Below, piece after piece: positions 1 to 11,282 of a stretch of 64,000 nt of DNA (positions are counted from its first letter, which is position 1; each line of letters opens with the position of its first letter). The notes beneath the pieces were generated by a model. It was not told where the DNA came from. It did no database searches and saw nothing but the letters and a program-made list of their open reading frames with translations. The position numbers were made by a program, and so were the translations under genes. The DNA is taken from contig CP141135.1 in the NCBI GenBank assembly GCA_035236585.1, forward strand, positions 5,738,001 to 5,802,000. Reading direction: 5' to 3'. Origin of the DNA: Warburgia ugandensis. Taxonomy: Eukaryota > Streptophyta > Magnoliopsida > Canellales > Canellaceae.

Positions 1-2103
1 CTGGACCAGCTGTTCCTAAAGAAAAGAAAAAGGTAGGTAATTTAACTGGAAGATTTTCATTTTTGCTTCTTTTTTTTTCCTTCAATGGTGATTGCAGAGC
101 ATACAGTAAATCAGACTAATTGAAACTAAATATCTTTAATCATCCTCGATCCATAGGGTATGTTTAGCTTTGGCACAAAAGATGTAAAAGGCACTAAGGA
201 AAAGCTGAACCAAGGCACAGAGCTCGCAGATTTTGAAGCAAGTATTGAAGAAGAACTTTCTGCCATATTTTCAATGGCCAATTTCTCCATAGATATTGAG
301 AAAGAAGAAAATCTGGTTATAGATGAAGACAATGCTGAACTAGATATAGGTAAGTCAATTCTACCTTTTGCTTCTCCAAATTCAATATTTCAATGGCATT
401 GCTGCTGACAGACCTACCATGCTCTCTGTAAAGATGATATTGACCTTGAAGATGCAAGCACCAAAGCCAAGGGACCAAGCATCATAACAGTAAACAAGCG
501 CATGTTTAGCAACAAACTCCAGGCAATCAAAGGTACATATCTGCAGTATGTTGATATGTCTACATTATTTTTTAGCCTCGAAGTTGCATCGCATCTTTTT
601 GTTTTCAGCTTCAGCAAACTTTCGTCATAATCACCAAATCTATTTGTCTACATAAATAGCTATCATTTTTAATTCCTTTTTCTAGTATATTTTGTTAAAT
701 AATAGATTCATACACAAACAAGAGCACTTATTTGTGTCGACTTGGATTGTGAGGTGAATTTTTTGTTGACTGCAGGTAAATTGAAATCTAAATCTGCCAA
801 AAGCACAAACACATCTGGAAAAGAGGAGCATCATGATGACACAAGTGTCGGTACTGTTGATCAGATCAAAAAGAGATATGGATATTCTTCGGGTAGTGTA
901 AGTACAAATTCATCCATGGCCAGCTTCAAATTCTACAATATTTCCAATGATGTGAGGTTTCAATGAAGGACCATGTGCTTTCACAGATACCTTGATGTGT
1001 GCTACATGCTTGCCTACATAGATGCATGTGGCAGGCATGCCAAATCAGTAATGAGAATGTTGGGTTTTCCAAGGTGGTCTTTTCTGCTACTTTTCCTTAG
1101 CAAAAATGGAGTGCTTGGAAGTCCACTAGTGAAACAGTTTAATGTTTCATAAGTGGAAGTCAAATATCAACTCTGTTATGAACATCTAAAACATTTTAGA
1201 ACTCGTGAACAAAAATGCCATTTTGCTGTCAAAGTTTTACATATCACCTACTGTAATGCATTTCATTGCACATTTATTTATTTCAAGATCTTGCATTGTT
1301 AAATGAGGTAACCAGGGAACAGAAAGTCATGTGATCTAATTTGATGCAGGACACGAGCACACCTAAGATGGCTGAAATGAAGCTGAATGAGAATTTGAGG
1401 AAATTACAGGTAAGTTTATGGCCAATCCTTTTTGGGTGTAACACTGCAATTTCTTTGACTAGAAGGAGTGGATTAATTGATTATGGTAAATGTAGTGAAT
1501 AACAATCACAAGAGGAGCTGTAAAAAGAAGAGTTTCTTCTCTCTTTAAAATAAAAATTGAAAACTACTATTGTAGGTCTAGTAGTGGGGAAACCACCTGC
1601 CAGTGAAGTTGTGAACCACACAACCAGGTCGGCGCCACTCATCATATCTCTTCATGTTTAGATAGTGGCAGATAGCATACTGTCCTCATGCCATATACCA
1701 GCTATATATCAGGTTGTTCACAATGTTATTCCTTTTTCATGAAGTTTTTCATTTGGCAGTGCTATTCTGTTTGAAGTACAATTCAGCATGGTAATCCAAT
1801 GGGCGAACTCTATTGAAACAACTGTTTATCCTGGATGTACTAGTAGTTCTTTTTGCTGTAATGCCATCATGGTCCCAATTTCCAGAAAAGTTCAATCTAC
1901 CAGCTGATTGGACCTAATTGCCCCTAGAACTATGCATCTATGATTTTTTGAAGTTTCTTCAGTTTCTTATTCTTCTGTTTAATGAATGTCATGAGCAGGG
2001 CATCAACAATAGAACAACAGAAATGCAAAACACTGCTCGATCCTTCTCAGCCCTGGCAAAAGATCTGCTAAGAACCAGTGAGCATGAAAGGAGAAGTTCA
2101 TGA
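1..2103 (+). CDS. Tomosyn/Lgl-like WD40 protein, 3' end (partial)
   Basis: Six exons give the last ~202 residues: <1-32, 157-349, 434-532, 776-897, 1350-1409 and 1999-2103 (stop TGA). Phases agree across all junctions, and every donor is GT and every acceptor AG. The peptide runs GPAVPKEKKKGMFSFGTKDV, then an acidic stretch (DIDDIDLEDAS), a Lys/Ser-rich linker, IKKRYGYSSGS, and a tail NENLRKLQGINNRTTEMQ followed by NTARSFSALAKDLL. The tail has the heptad pattern of an R-SNARE motif, as at the C-terminus of tomosyn and plant tomosyn-like transducin/WD40 proteins. In that family N-terminal beta-propellers precede a SNARE-like coil that binds syntaxins and modulates vesicle fusion. The propellers would lie left of position 1. 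The family call rests on the tail only. The intron between 898 and 1349 and the one between 1410 and 1998 hold no feature I recognise. Confidence 0.7.
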
Positions 2104-3534
2104 CCTTTCCCAGATTGAATGTAAATTGGATTTGTTTTCACATGTATTGATTTGATTTACAAAACCATTTCCTGTGTCATGAGTTCACACGAGTGCATTT
2201 TTTTGGCTATACTTTCAGAGATTGAGGACTTTGTTTAATCCTTTGTATTGTACAGACTCAAAATGTACAGTTGCACACATGCAGCATTATTGAAGTCAAA
2301 AAGCTAATCAAGGGCTTTGTTTTTGGAACTCTGGCTTGTTACAATGCTATATGCGTGCACATAATTTACATGGCAGTTTCTCGCTTGGAAATTTCTGATA
2401 TGATGATGGTGGATTGATCTCAAAGTCCGTCACCAATTTACAAGTGGATTATGTTTTGGATTCAGGACCATTGATCTTATAGTTACTTATGTGACACAAG
2501 TGTTGTCTAAAGCTCCTAAGCTCAATGGAGATCCCTTCTGCCATGTCAAGGGCTTGCAAACCATCAATGTTCAACCTCGGACCAGAAGCATCATGTGATT
2601 TACAGTGAAGGATTTTGTTGAGACCATATATATCCACTCTTTTTTGGCCTCTCAGCCATAGCTACAAGCCTTCCTCCTATTTTGGCATATAGATAATTTG
2701 GTCATCTTTTGCACGGAAAAAGGCTTTCCTTTTACCCATAAGCAGGAGGTTATGACCATTCCTTGGTGGTACAACCAAAGAATGGACTAATGCCATGCCG
2801 TATTATCTGAATCATATTTCACATACAATATCATCAAACTACATAAAACTGCTCTATTATGGTTTGTTGATGAGAGACTCATCCCGCATAAGACCTAGCA
2901 GTGAAACTTTTGACCACAGTTTGTCAAGAATTTCACTCAGAAAAAAAGGGCATGGCATGCATATGTGATCTTTACATCTTTCTCTCTGTATAAAAATAAT
3001 GATGACCAGCCAAGGAAGTGGCAAGAGAAAGACCTTCATTGAAAATGATTCAAATTTTGCCTTATAGGGTGTAGAACTAACTTGAATTGGAATACTAATA
3101 TATAGAGCAACTGGGATTGAGAATTCATAAATCCAAACTCTTCTGGCAACATGCTTCAACACTAATGCATATGTCAAAATCAAGTAAACTATATAGCCCA
3201 ATCAAACAAGGACCCCATCATCAAAACCATAGGTGGTATCCATATCATGTAATAGTCAGCCTTACTAATCAGAACATTGCCTTCTTACATTAAGACGGAA
3301 ATAGCAATTTCAGACATTTAGCTTGTCTGTAGCAAGTTAACCAGTTTGGCGTGGATCTCTACTTTAATTGCATCTTGATTGCTGGTGTTGAGTGTGAATT
3401 CAACTGGCCTGGGATGGTTCCTCAACCTTGCAACTGCAGAAGATCTTTCACCAGACTGGTGAGACAAGCAAGGGAATAAGAAATATGCAAGGAAATTTTT
3501 ATTGTGGTTTGACTATGACTTGCAAAAAGAAAAA
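2104..3534. other. 3' flank and intergenic DNA, no gene seen
   Basis: The first ~200 bases are probably the 3' UTR of the tomosyn-like gene. The rest is AT-rich with only short, unconvincing reading frames and no splice-linked coding pattern that I can see. Confidence 0.5.
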
Positions 3535-3712
3535 GGGCAGCCCAGAGCATGAAGTTCCCGCATATGCAAGGTCTGAGGAAGAGACTGACCACAAAGGATC
3601 TATAGTACACAGCCTTACCTTACATTTTTGCAAGAGGCTGTTTCCATGCCTCAAACCTCTAACCTCCTGGTCACACAATGAGAACTCTTCCATGGCTCCA
3701 AAGGCTTCCTTC
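3535..3712 (-). mobile_element. Au SINE, near full length
   Basis: This is the reverse complement of the Au SINE. It begins GGGCAGCCC (element 3' end), runs through the conserved TATAGTACACAGCCTTACC and TTTTTGCAAGAGGCTGTTTCC blocks, and ends near the tRNA-like head (TGGCTCCAAAGGCTTCC). It is moderately diverged. Au is a tRNA-derived plant SINE mobilised in trans by LINE machinery. The matches were made by eye to the family consensus and to the other copies in this window. Confidence 0.85.
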
Positions 3713-5124
3713 TTAAATAATAGCTATAACAAAGGTGTTGGTAGTGAAATACTAGTAAAAGTGCACGGATTTCATTTCTAGAGTAGCAGGATGTTAAACT
3801 GATTCTGCCGTGTCATGATCTGAGGATAAATGCATCAAGATGTACCAGTAATATCAGGTGCAGGAGCTAATATACAGAAGACCCTTTTTGTCTACTTTGG
3901 AACTACTCCACTACATTTCCTATTGCTTGAAAATATTTATCAAAAATAAACACTCTACACTTAATATAGGTTTTTCCATTAATGTCAAAATGGTCTCTAA
4001 GAAACTTAGTAAAGAAATCTAAAATATTCCTTCAGATGTCCAGTTTCTTATTGAAATATATTAAGAGTTGAGATCATCAACATCGCATGGAATTTATTAC
4101 AGAAACTCAAATTTCTAGTTTAGTCTGAAGATAACTTCACAAACTTTCCCTAGGATACTGTAAATCATCCACCCGTAGACTGTTTACTATATCCCTCACT
4201 CTATCACTAGAAATGTCTTTAAAGATATCCAACCAGCATCTTCAGATCAAAGAGAAGGCAGGCTTATGACTAAAAGTGGACAGGATCCATCGACTTAGTT
4301 ATCGATCAAACCAATTTCGTGAACCTTGAGTTTGTTCAGACTTCAGAGGTATCATATTGGAAAATCACAGGAATGATTTTGATGTGAAAATTTATTGTAG
4401 GTGGGAGGATAATTTTGTCAGGCTGACAGATTAGAGTTCTGGAAACACACGAAATAACTGCAATTTACTGTTGGACTAAGCAACCTCTCCATTTGTATTG
4501 CTGCCAAAGAGATGATGGCATGCTGTTATTGAGAAGCATGAAAAGATTCACAAGGGCAGTCATTTGTATCTTGCCAAAAATTCAATGCATAGAATGAATC
4601 GATAGACAGAACCAGGCAGAGGCAAATCTAAGCTGTATGACTTTCCTAGATGATAAATCAATTACATTCCTAATCGGTAGCGGATCAACATGAAAGTTAC
4701 ACTTGTCTTCCAACAACAGATTCACAAGTTTAAAACTAGCTTCATAAATGAAATGGAAGAGAAAAAAAGTTTCATAAATCAACTGTTTAATTGAAAAAAA
4801 GAAAAAGAAAAGAAAAGAAAAGATAAAAGGAGATGGAGAAATAAAACTACCTTGAATTTGTTGTAAAGTTCACCACCTCAAACCCCACTCTTTCAGAAAC
4901 TTGCCTTATCTCACCTATACAATCAACAACCATCCATTATGATGACTGTAAACAAACCATAATCATGGGATATTTTACCAATCCAATGCTTAAAAACTAC
5001 TTGAATTCTATGACACAGGCATCAAAGTCAACCCAGACCCAGTCAAGAACTTGATGAAGTTTTGAAGTTAGGAAACCACATTTGACTCTCCAAAGTCTAC
5101 CAGGGGGAGTTAGTCAAGATAGAA
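3713..5124. other. Intergenic DNA, no gene seen
   Basis: AT-rich sequence with no coding exon or repeat family recognised. A purine-rich run (AAAAGAAAAG repeats) lies near 4793-4835. Confidence 0.5.
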
Positions 5125-5289
5125 TTGAATTCTGCTGGTGGATTCCACACCATCATGGAATGCACTTTTGAATTCACTACTATGTGGGATTCGTCACTTT
5201 AACAAACATTGCGTATAATTGGCAAATTTTACCTGCTGGTGAATTCAAAAGTGCATCCACGAAGAGGTGTAATCCACCATAGAATTCAA
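5125..5289. mobile_element. Foldback MITE-like element
   Basis: The left arm (TTGAATTCTGCTGGTGGATT, with GCACTTTTGAATTCAC further in) is repeated in inverted form by the right arm (GTGAATTCAAAAGTGCAT, with AATCCACCATAGAATTCAA at the end). The arms are about 50 bp long and ~85% complementary, around a ~60 bp centre. No reading frame is present. The size and structure suit a non-autonomous DNA transposon. I could not fix the superfamily or a clean target-site duplication. Confidence 0.55.
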
Positions 5290-6324
5290 GTTTGTCTTCA
5301 CTAACAGGCCCCTGCTATAGGTGTCTGCATCACCTAACAGACCTTGTCAAGTATTTCATTGGTTTTTCGACTTGAAAATACATCTACTTTAAGGTTTCTT
5401 CCAGCATGAAATCAAATGTCTATGAGTTGTAAGGAATCTAATTACCATTATCTCCAACTCAACTTGATTAAATGACTAACTTATAAGTCTGATAACAAAC
5501 CAAAGGAAAGGTTTCATCGTGAACCAACCAACCAACAGTTCATCAATCAAATTCAATTTCATTGCTTACAGAACTATATGGCATGGTAGGCAGTTAAAAT
5601 CATAGAACAAATGATCAACAGTGTGCACAAGATAACTGACTCAGACACAGAAAAAGTAGATTGGAATAAAGAAGGATGAAACTGGAACCGAAATCCTTTG
5701 ACCTTCAGGTTGGTATCTGATACTTTCAGACTTTCCAACACTTTCATCGGCAAATTAGTCTTTCCAATGCTTGCTGTAGATAAGAAATGAAAATCTGGCT
5801 TCACCATCTTTAGGGAATGGTTTGCTCCTTTTGTTCATTTATAAGGCATTTCTGATATCATCACTCATTGAAATCTCTGTAGCATGTTGCCATCAATCGT
5901 TGGAATTGATCTTCAATTTCCCCAGGAATGCAAAACAAATCTAGAAACTATTTTTTAGTAAAAAAAAGTAAACTCTGACACATTTTGCTATCTATATCTG
6001 GGTAGAAAAGTAGCCTTTTTATTGACTTTAAAGTTTCTTATTTTGGCTATAGAAAAGATATAAGAAAAATAGAGATGATATTCCCACACCCCATCAATAC
6101 TAATGCCACTCCCTCCTTTGAGTTTTTTGGTAAAAGTATTTGTGGGGTTCATTTCTTGTGTTATTCTTTCCAAATTATCAATAATAAGGACTTCAAGGCA
6201 AAAGAAGTTTCGAGTATATAATCTGATATACTTATTACAATAACACATAACTTGCTATTAAAATCAAGCTTTTATTAATTAAAATGATCTTAATCGTGAA
6301 AAGAAGAAACACAGAAAAATTAGG

Positions 6325-6325
<1 letters not shown>
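5290..6325. other. Intergenic DNA, no gene seen
   Basis: No exon, RNA gene or recognisable repeat was found in this stretch. Confidence 0.5.

Positions 6326-6377
<52 letters not shown>
6326..6377. repeat. (AT)n microsatellite
   Basis: An uninterrupted AT dinucleotide tract of about 26 units, expected to vary in length between individuals. Confidence 0.95.
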
Positions 6378-6379
<2 letters not shown>

Positions 6380-6594
6380 AAGCTGATAAAAAACTTGGGA
6401 TAAGTTTATTTTGAGACATTACCATATATGCCTCTAAAAGTGACAAATTGAGGCTCTTTAACTTAGCCTCAAAGCGAGGGTCTTTTCAAAATAATATGTC
6501 CTATTTAACCTGGTAAATGGTTAGTGCATGTAACCATTCATAGGGAGCTAACCAAAGTTAGAGGTTGTATGAAACACATGGCAGATTGAGTGGG

Positions 6595-6732
6595 ACCTTG
6601 AGGTCATAAGTTTAAGGCATGGAAACAACCTCTTTCAAAATACAAGGTAAAGCTGCGTACTATCAACTCTTATGGTCCACCCCTTTCTTGGACCTTACAT
6701 ATGCAAGAGCTTCGTGCACCGGGGCTGCCCTT
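6595..6732 (+). mobile_element. Au SINE, 5'-truncated, with target-site duplication
   Basis: Forward copy that starts at ACCTTGAGGTCATAAG, so the tRNA-like first ~45 bp are missing, and ends GGGGCTGCCCTT. It is flanked by TGGCAGATTGAGTGGG (6579-6594) and TGGCAGACTGAGTGGG (6733-6748), a 16 bp target-site duplication with one mismatch. The 5' truncation with an intact target-site duplication is the signature of target-primed reverse transcription. Confidence 0.88.
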
Positions 6733-6857
6733 TGGCAGACTGAGTGGGAGCCTCGATTTAAAGCTTAGTTAAACAATCTTAGTTTATCATTCCTCACATG
6801 CTTTTCAATGAAAGACAATAAATTTGAAATAATTTTTTTTATTTTCTTTATATATGA

Positions 6858-7036
6858 GGGCAGCCCCGGTGCACGAAGCTCTCGCCTATGCGGGGTTCGA
6901 GGAAGGGGCAGACCACAAGGGCCCTCTAGTAGGCAGCCTTACCTTACATTTTACAAAAGCCTGATTCCATACCTTGAACTCATAACCTTAAGGTTACATT
7001 ACAACAACTTTTATAGTTGCACCAAGCCTCCCCTTC
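6858..7036 (-). mobile_element. Au SINE, near full length
   Basis: Reverse copy from GGGCAGCCCCGGTGCACGAA to AAGCCTCCCCTTC. The 3' half is close to consensus (CGCCTATGCGGGGTTCGAGG). The adjacent T-rich tract on the right belongs to the flank. Confidence 0.88.
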
Positions 7037-7078
7037 AAATTTTTTTTCTTTGTACACACACACACACATAGGGTGTGT

Positions 7079-7216
7079 TAATTTCAGCTATTTCATGTAG
7101 GTGCTAGGAGAAGGTGATACTTGATTGGCTTGAAAAAAGAAAAAGTTAGAGGAAATAGCAATTAGAATCTTTTCATTAGCCAATCAAATGTCGCCTGCAA
7201 CTCCTTGCTGAAATTA
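7079..7216. mobile_element. MITE-like foldback, copy 1 of a pair
   Basis: The ends are TAATTTCAG and CTGAAATTA, and inner TGATTGGCT pairs with AGCCAATCA. The arms are imperfect but clearly inverted over ~50 bp. It shares its terminal and sub-terminal words with the neighbour at 7257-7372, so the two belong to one family. No coding capacity. Confidence 0.55.
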
Positions 7217-7256
7217 CCGCTCTCGTATAATTATATAAAGAGAGAGAGAGAAGTGT

Positions 7257-7372
7257 TAAATTTAGCAATTTAGTGCAGATGAAATGTTATTGGCTGAAAA
7301 GATGCTTTTGACTTTTTTCCAGCTAATCGCATGTCACTTGCACTTTACACCTCAATTAAATAACTGAAATTA
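7257..7372. mobile_element. MITE-like foldback, copy 2 of a pair
   Basis: The left arm has TAAATTTAGCAATTTAGTGCA and the right arm ends AACTGAAATTA. The inner segments ATGTTATTGGCTGAAAAG and TTTTTCCAGCTAATCGCATG are inverted relative to each other. It is the same family as the element 40 bp to the left, with a GA-microsatellite between them. Confidence 0.55.
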
Positions 7373-7564
7373 CATATCCATATATGCGTGTGTGTGTGTG
7401 CGTGTAATGTCAAGTCATTTGTAAGTACGAGAGATAGAAAGACATTTAGAGTCCCATAAGAGAGTTGAGGAAAGCTTTGAGCCTCCTCCTCCCCTTTACT
7501 ATGTAATCTAATTAGATAATGTATTCCTCCTCTGATACGCTAATCCCTGTTTGTCTTTCTGCGT

Positions 7565-8141
7565 TTGCTTGTCATATTACAGATCGACGATCCTAACCCG
7601 CGAGATCTCCAAATCATAGGAGATCTGACTGCAACAAATTTAATGTTGTTAATACCCACGAGGAAAGTTGGACTGTTAGAATCTGGCAGTGGGGATTTGG
7701 CCATGGTTTGGATTCCATGTTTCTTGGCTTATGTGAGTAATGTTTGCCTTCCCATAGAGTGAGCCTTTATTCAAAGTCATGTCCTTCCCCAAAAATTTGG
7801 CTCACTCAATTATTGAGGCCCTTGTTTTGTTTGTTTAGATAACTTCACCGGTGCTCTGAGCCATGGTCCACTCGAGACAACACGCGCCAACGTCCTTAAA
7901 AATGGGTTCTGCTCAAAATGGAAGGACCATTCCATATTCAAGAGCACGTCTGCTCAATCTGCACGTGGCTGTCTAGCCAATTCATTATCCATAAATTTTG
8001 TCCTCCTCTGCCTAGCCCATGCATCAAAACCATGCCTTTCAAAATATCAATTTTATCCTTCAAAGGTGACGGGGATTGCACGTAAAAAAGGCAGCAAGGT
8101 CCATGGTACGCGGTATTATCTTTTTTTCTTTTTTTTTTTTT
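7565..8141. other. Intergenic DNA, no gene seen
   Basis: A short open frame near 7565-7762 shows no family resemblance. A CACGTG core lies at 7962-7967. Confidence 0.4.
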
Positions 8142-8225
8142 TGTAAGAGGCTATTTTTACGTCTTGAACCCATAACCTCAAGGTTGCACATCGACAGCTC
8201 TATTGGTGCACCAAGATTCTCCTCC
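8142..8225 (-). mobile_element. Au SINE fragment (5' half only)
   Basis: Reverse fragment with TTGTAAGAGGCTATTTTTAC, CTTGAACCCATAACCTCAAG and GGTGCACCAAGATTCTCC. Only the tRNA-like 5' half is kept, and a poly(T)-rich run replaces the 3' half. Loss of the 3' side is the opposite of usual retroposition truncation, so a later deletion is likely. Confidence 0.7.
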
Positions 8226-8558
8226 TACAATAAGTGAACAATAAAATATAGTAATCCAAAAAGAATAGGATGTTATCCTTTCAATGGCCAGGATCTTTTA
8301 ACATACTGCAAACTATGGCAAATTCATGTAGGCCCCACGAGTGAATGACAACCCACCTCATAATATTAAAGTACTAGTAATTACAAACAAGACGAGGGCA
8401 TTCTGCTTCAAATGCAAGCAAAGGCAGGCATTTAGCCCATACATAACGGCTTTCGCCAACTTTCACCCACCATCGGGGCAAGATTGTCATATGGCAGATA
8501 TTTTCTCAACGCTCGGGATACATCTGCCATTTTACAATCATCCAGGGCTAATATATGT

Positions 8559-8866
8559 CACGTGATGGATATTTTAGTGGGCTCCACCTTGAGGTTTGGT
8601 TCGATCTGTTCAACGCTAGGTGGAAAGAGATAGGAAGCGGAAAGTACCGTTAGGGCCACGTGGTCTTCAGAATACTGTTGAAGAAAATCTAAATCTCCGG
8701 GGCAAAACCGGAAAATAGAGGTCAACGTAAATCGAGGATATAATCGTCATTTTGATAGAAGGCAAGGGTAAACCTCGCATATCAACTCAAAGTTAAGGAC
8801 GTTCCGCCATTTCAACAAGGAATGAGGTTAAATTTGTCATCAAGGAGATATTTTAGTGGGCTCCAC
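8559..8866. promoter_or_regulatory. G-boxes and duplicated 20-mer upstream of HMGB
   Basis: Two CACGTG cores lie at 8559-8564 and 8657-8662. The exact 20-mer GATATTTTAGTGGGCTCCAC occurs at 8568-8587 and again at 8847-8866. CACGTG is the core bound by plant bZIP and bHLH factors. This lies more than 1 kb upstream of the HMGB start, so a regulatory role is inference. Confidence 0.35.
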
Positions 8867-9798
8867 AACAAGGTTGCTTTCTCACCTGTCAAACGCAAGA
8901 ACAAGGAGAAACGCATCAGATCGAATTTACTATTATAGCCACCTGCCGCACCAAAAGCACCCCCAACGAATTTTCTAGTACGAGGGGTACAATCGTCATT
9001 TTGTTCTCAGCTGAACTCGAGGACACTCCCATCATTATGAAAAAGAGAAGCCCAAACCGGTAATATCACAGTCAAGTGGGTCCGCCGAAAGTCCTTCTTC
9101 GGTTCTTCATTTCCTTGCACTCAATCGCGGAAGAGGAAAACTAAACGCAGGCGCCCGCCCCTGATGTTGGCCCACTTTTGCATAATTGGACCCCCCTCTG
9201 AGTTATCCGAACTGTTCATCTGACTGAAACGGTTCTGGATATTTTGTGAGGAAAATTTCACTAGGATTGAATGATCTTAGGATTCTTAAATTCGTGTTTT
9301 GAGAGTTCAATTCAGACCGTTACTTTTACAAAGTCTCTAATCCGTCCGTTTATTTACCAATAAGATTGAAATTTTCATCCATAAGCTCAGTAGACCAGAG
9401 TACAATTTTCATATTTAACGGCATCCAAAAGCTAAGAAATTAGATGAACGGATCGGATGATACAACCATGGAAAAATAGAAAGTCGTCGACGGACGCGCC
9501 ATGTTAGTCGCGTTCACTTAGCATTCCTCCTCCTAGAAAACGAAAAGCCTACAAACACAACGGAAAACACAAAGGAGCGTAAAGAGGAGAGAGAGAGGGG
9601 AGGAAGGCAATACGCAGCCAATCAAATTCGATCACACGGATCGATGACGTGGCATGCAGATTTCAAATCCCGCCCAAACCCGCATTTCATTTCCTTGAGA
9701 TTTATATTGAATTTTAATTTTCACCCCTTCTTATCTCCTCCTTTCCACACGCACGATACAGCACAACGCAACACCAACCCCCCCTTCTCTCTCTCCTG

Positions 9799-9812
9799 AA
9801 ACCCTAACCCTA
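9799..9812 (+). promoter_or_regulatory. Double telo-box in the HMGB leader
   Basis: AAACCCTAACCCTA, two telomere-type repeats, 102 bases before the HMGB start codon. Telo-boxes (AAACCCTAA) are known in promoters and leaders of plant growth and ribosomal genes and are bound by TRB/Myb-type proteins. GTAACA follows at once (9813) and a CAG lies at 9901-9903, so a ~90 bp leader intron is possible. Confidence 0.6.
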
Positions 9813-9913
9813 GGTAACATTCTCCCTCGCCGATTCTCCACCGAAATTTTCTGATTTCAGGCGATTTTCGACCGATTCTCACCGGTTTTGGTGTTTTCTC
9901 GGCAGGTTCTGCG

Positions 9914-11042
9914 ATGAAAGGAGGAGCGAAGTCGAAGGCCGACACGGTGAAGAAAGCCGATTCGAAGTGGGTTTTGTTTGTGGTTTTACTTTTCTTTTTC
10001 AGATCGGAAAGTTTTAGCTGCGTATTTTCTTGTTTTCTTGTTGTTTTGTGGTGATTATGTCTGTCGGTTCATTGATCTTAGGGTTTCTGAACTGAAAACT
10101 GAAGGAGATTCTTCTTTTCGATCCATCGAATGTATTTTTTGTGCTTTTTGTTTGTAGGCTTTCTGTGAAGAGGAAGGCGAGTGATCGGGCGAGTAAAAAG
10201 CCTGCGAAGAAGGAGAAGGCTGGAAAGGATCCTAACAAGCCGAAGAGGCCTCCTAGTGCTTTCTTCGTCTTCATGTAAGATTATTATTTTTTATTTTAAT
10301 AACTTTTCCTCTAATTGCTGTTCGTTTTACTCATTTTTAGCTTTTCGCCTGATTTAAAATATTTTTTTCATGACATTAGGGCCGAGTTTAGAGAGCAGTT
10401 CAAGGAGAAAAATCCTAACAACAAATCCGTTGCTGCTGTACGTTTTTATCATTTATTTATTTATTAGTTTAGCTTCTGCATCAGATCTAGATCTTAATAT
10501 GAAGATTGTCATATTTTCTGATCATATTTTCATATATTTGTCTGGAATTAGGTCGGTAAAGCAGCTGGTGATAAATGGAAGACTATGTCAGAAGCCGTAA
10601 GTGTCTTTCTATTTATATACATTATTTGATTGTTTGACCTAAAAAATCACATTATTTATGTATGTTTGTTTACTTTATTTCAGGATAAAGCTCCATACGT
10701 AGCTAAGGCTGGTAAGAAAAAGACGGAGTACAACAAGACCATCGCTGCATACAACAAGAAGCAGGTATTTTCTTTTTCATATTTCCTCCTAATTTCGTAA
10801 GTAATTTCCATGTCATTTCATATTCGTTAATTTATTATCCGTTCAACTATCAGACCGAAGAACCAAATGATGCCGAAGAGGAAGAGGAATCCGACAAGTC
10901 CAAGTCCGAGGTAAACGATGAGGACGAAGATGAGAGCGTAGACGTAAAAGCCCTAGCTCTTCTACCTTTTTTTCCCCTCCCCCTTCATTTTAATCTTGTT
11001 CTTATTCTTTATTTTATGATGCAGGAAGAAGATGATGAGTAG
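9914..11042 (+). CDS. HMGB: HMGB-type high mobility group protein
   Basis: Seven exons (9914-9966, 10158-10274, 10380-10437, 10552-10596, 10684-10764, 10854-10943, 11025-11042) encode 153 residues, with phases matching at every junction. The start MKGGAKSK is the usual N-terminus of the Arabidopsis HMGB2/3 group. Residues 1-41 are Lys-rich. The HMG-box spans about 42-115 (DPNKPKRPPSAFFVFM, KSVAAVGKAAGDKWK, APYVAKA). Residues 119-153 form an acidic tail containing the SDKSKSEVNDEDED block typical of CK2-phosphorylated plant HMGBs. Length and domain order are normal. HMGB proteins bend DNA without sequence specificity and act as chromatin architectural factors in the nucleus. Probable 3' UTR follows to about 11280. 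I cannot say which HMGB paralogue it is. Confidence 0.95.
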
Positions 11043-11282
11043 GGGATTGGGAGTTACAGGAGAAGATGAAAATGGGAGAGAGGAATTCTGCTGAAAATGT
11101 CCACTCTTCTAAGCATTCAACTGGTGTAGACTTCTGTAGGATCGACATTTCCATCTTCTTGACCATGAAAAATAGATGTTTTTTGTTCTTTTTCTTTTTG
11201 ATGAAATAGGTTGCTGGATCTCTTGTCTAGATGCGGCCAATCACAGCCGTACACTCTTTGTACTTAGTCTTTGCTTCCAGTT

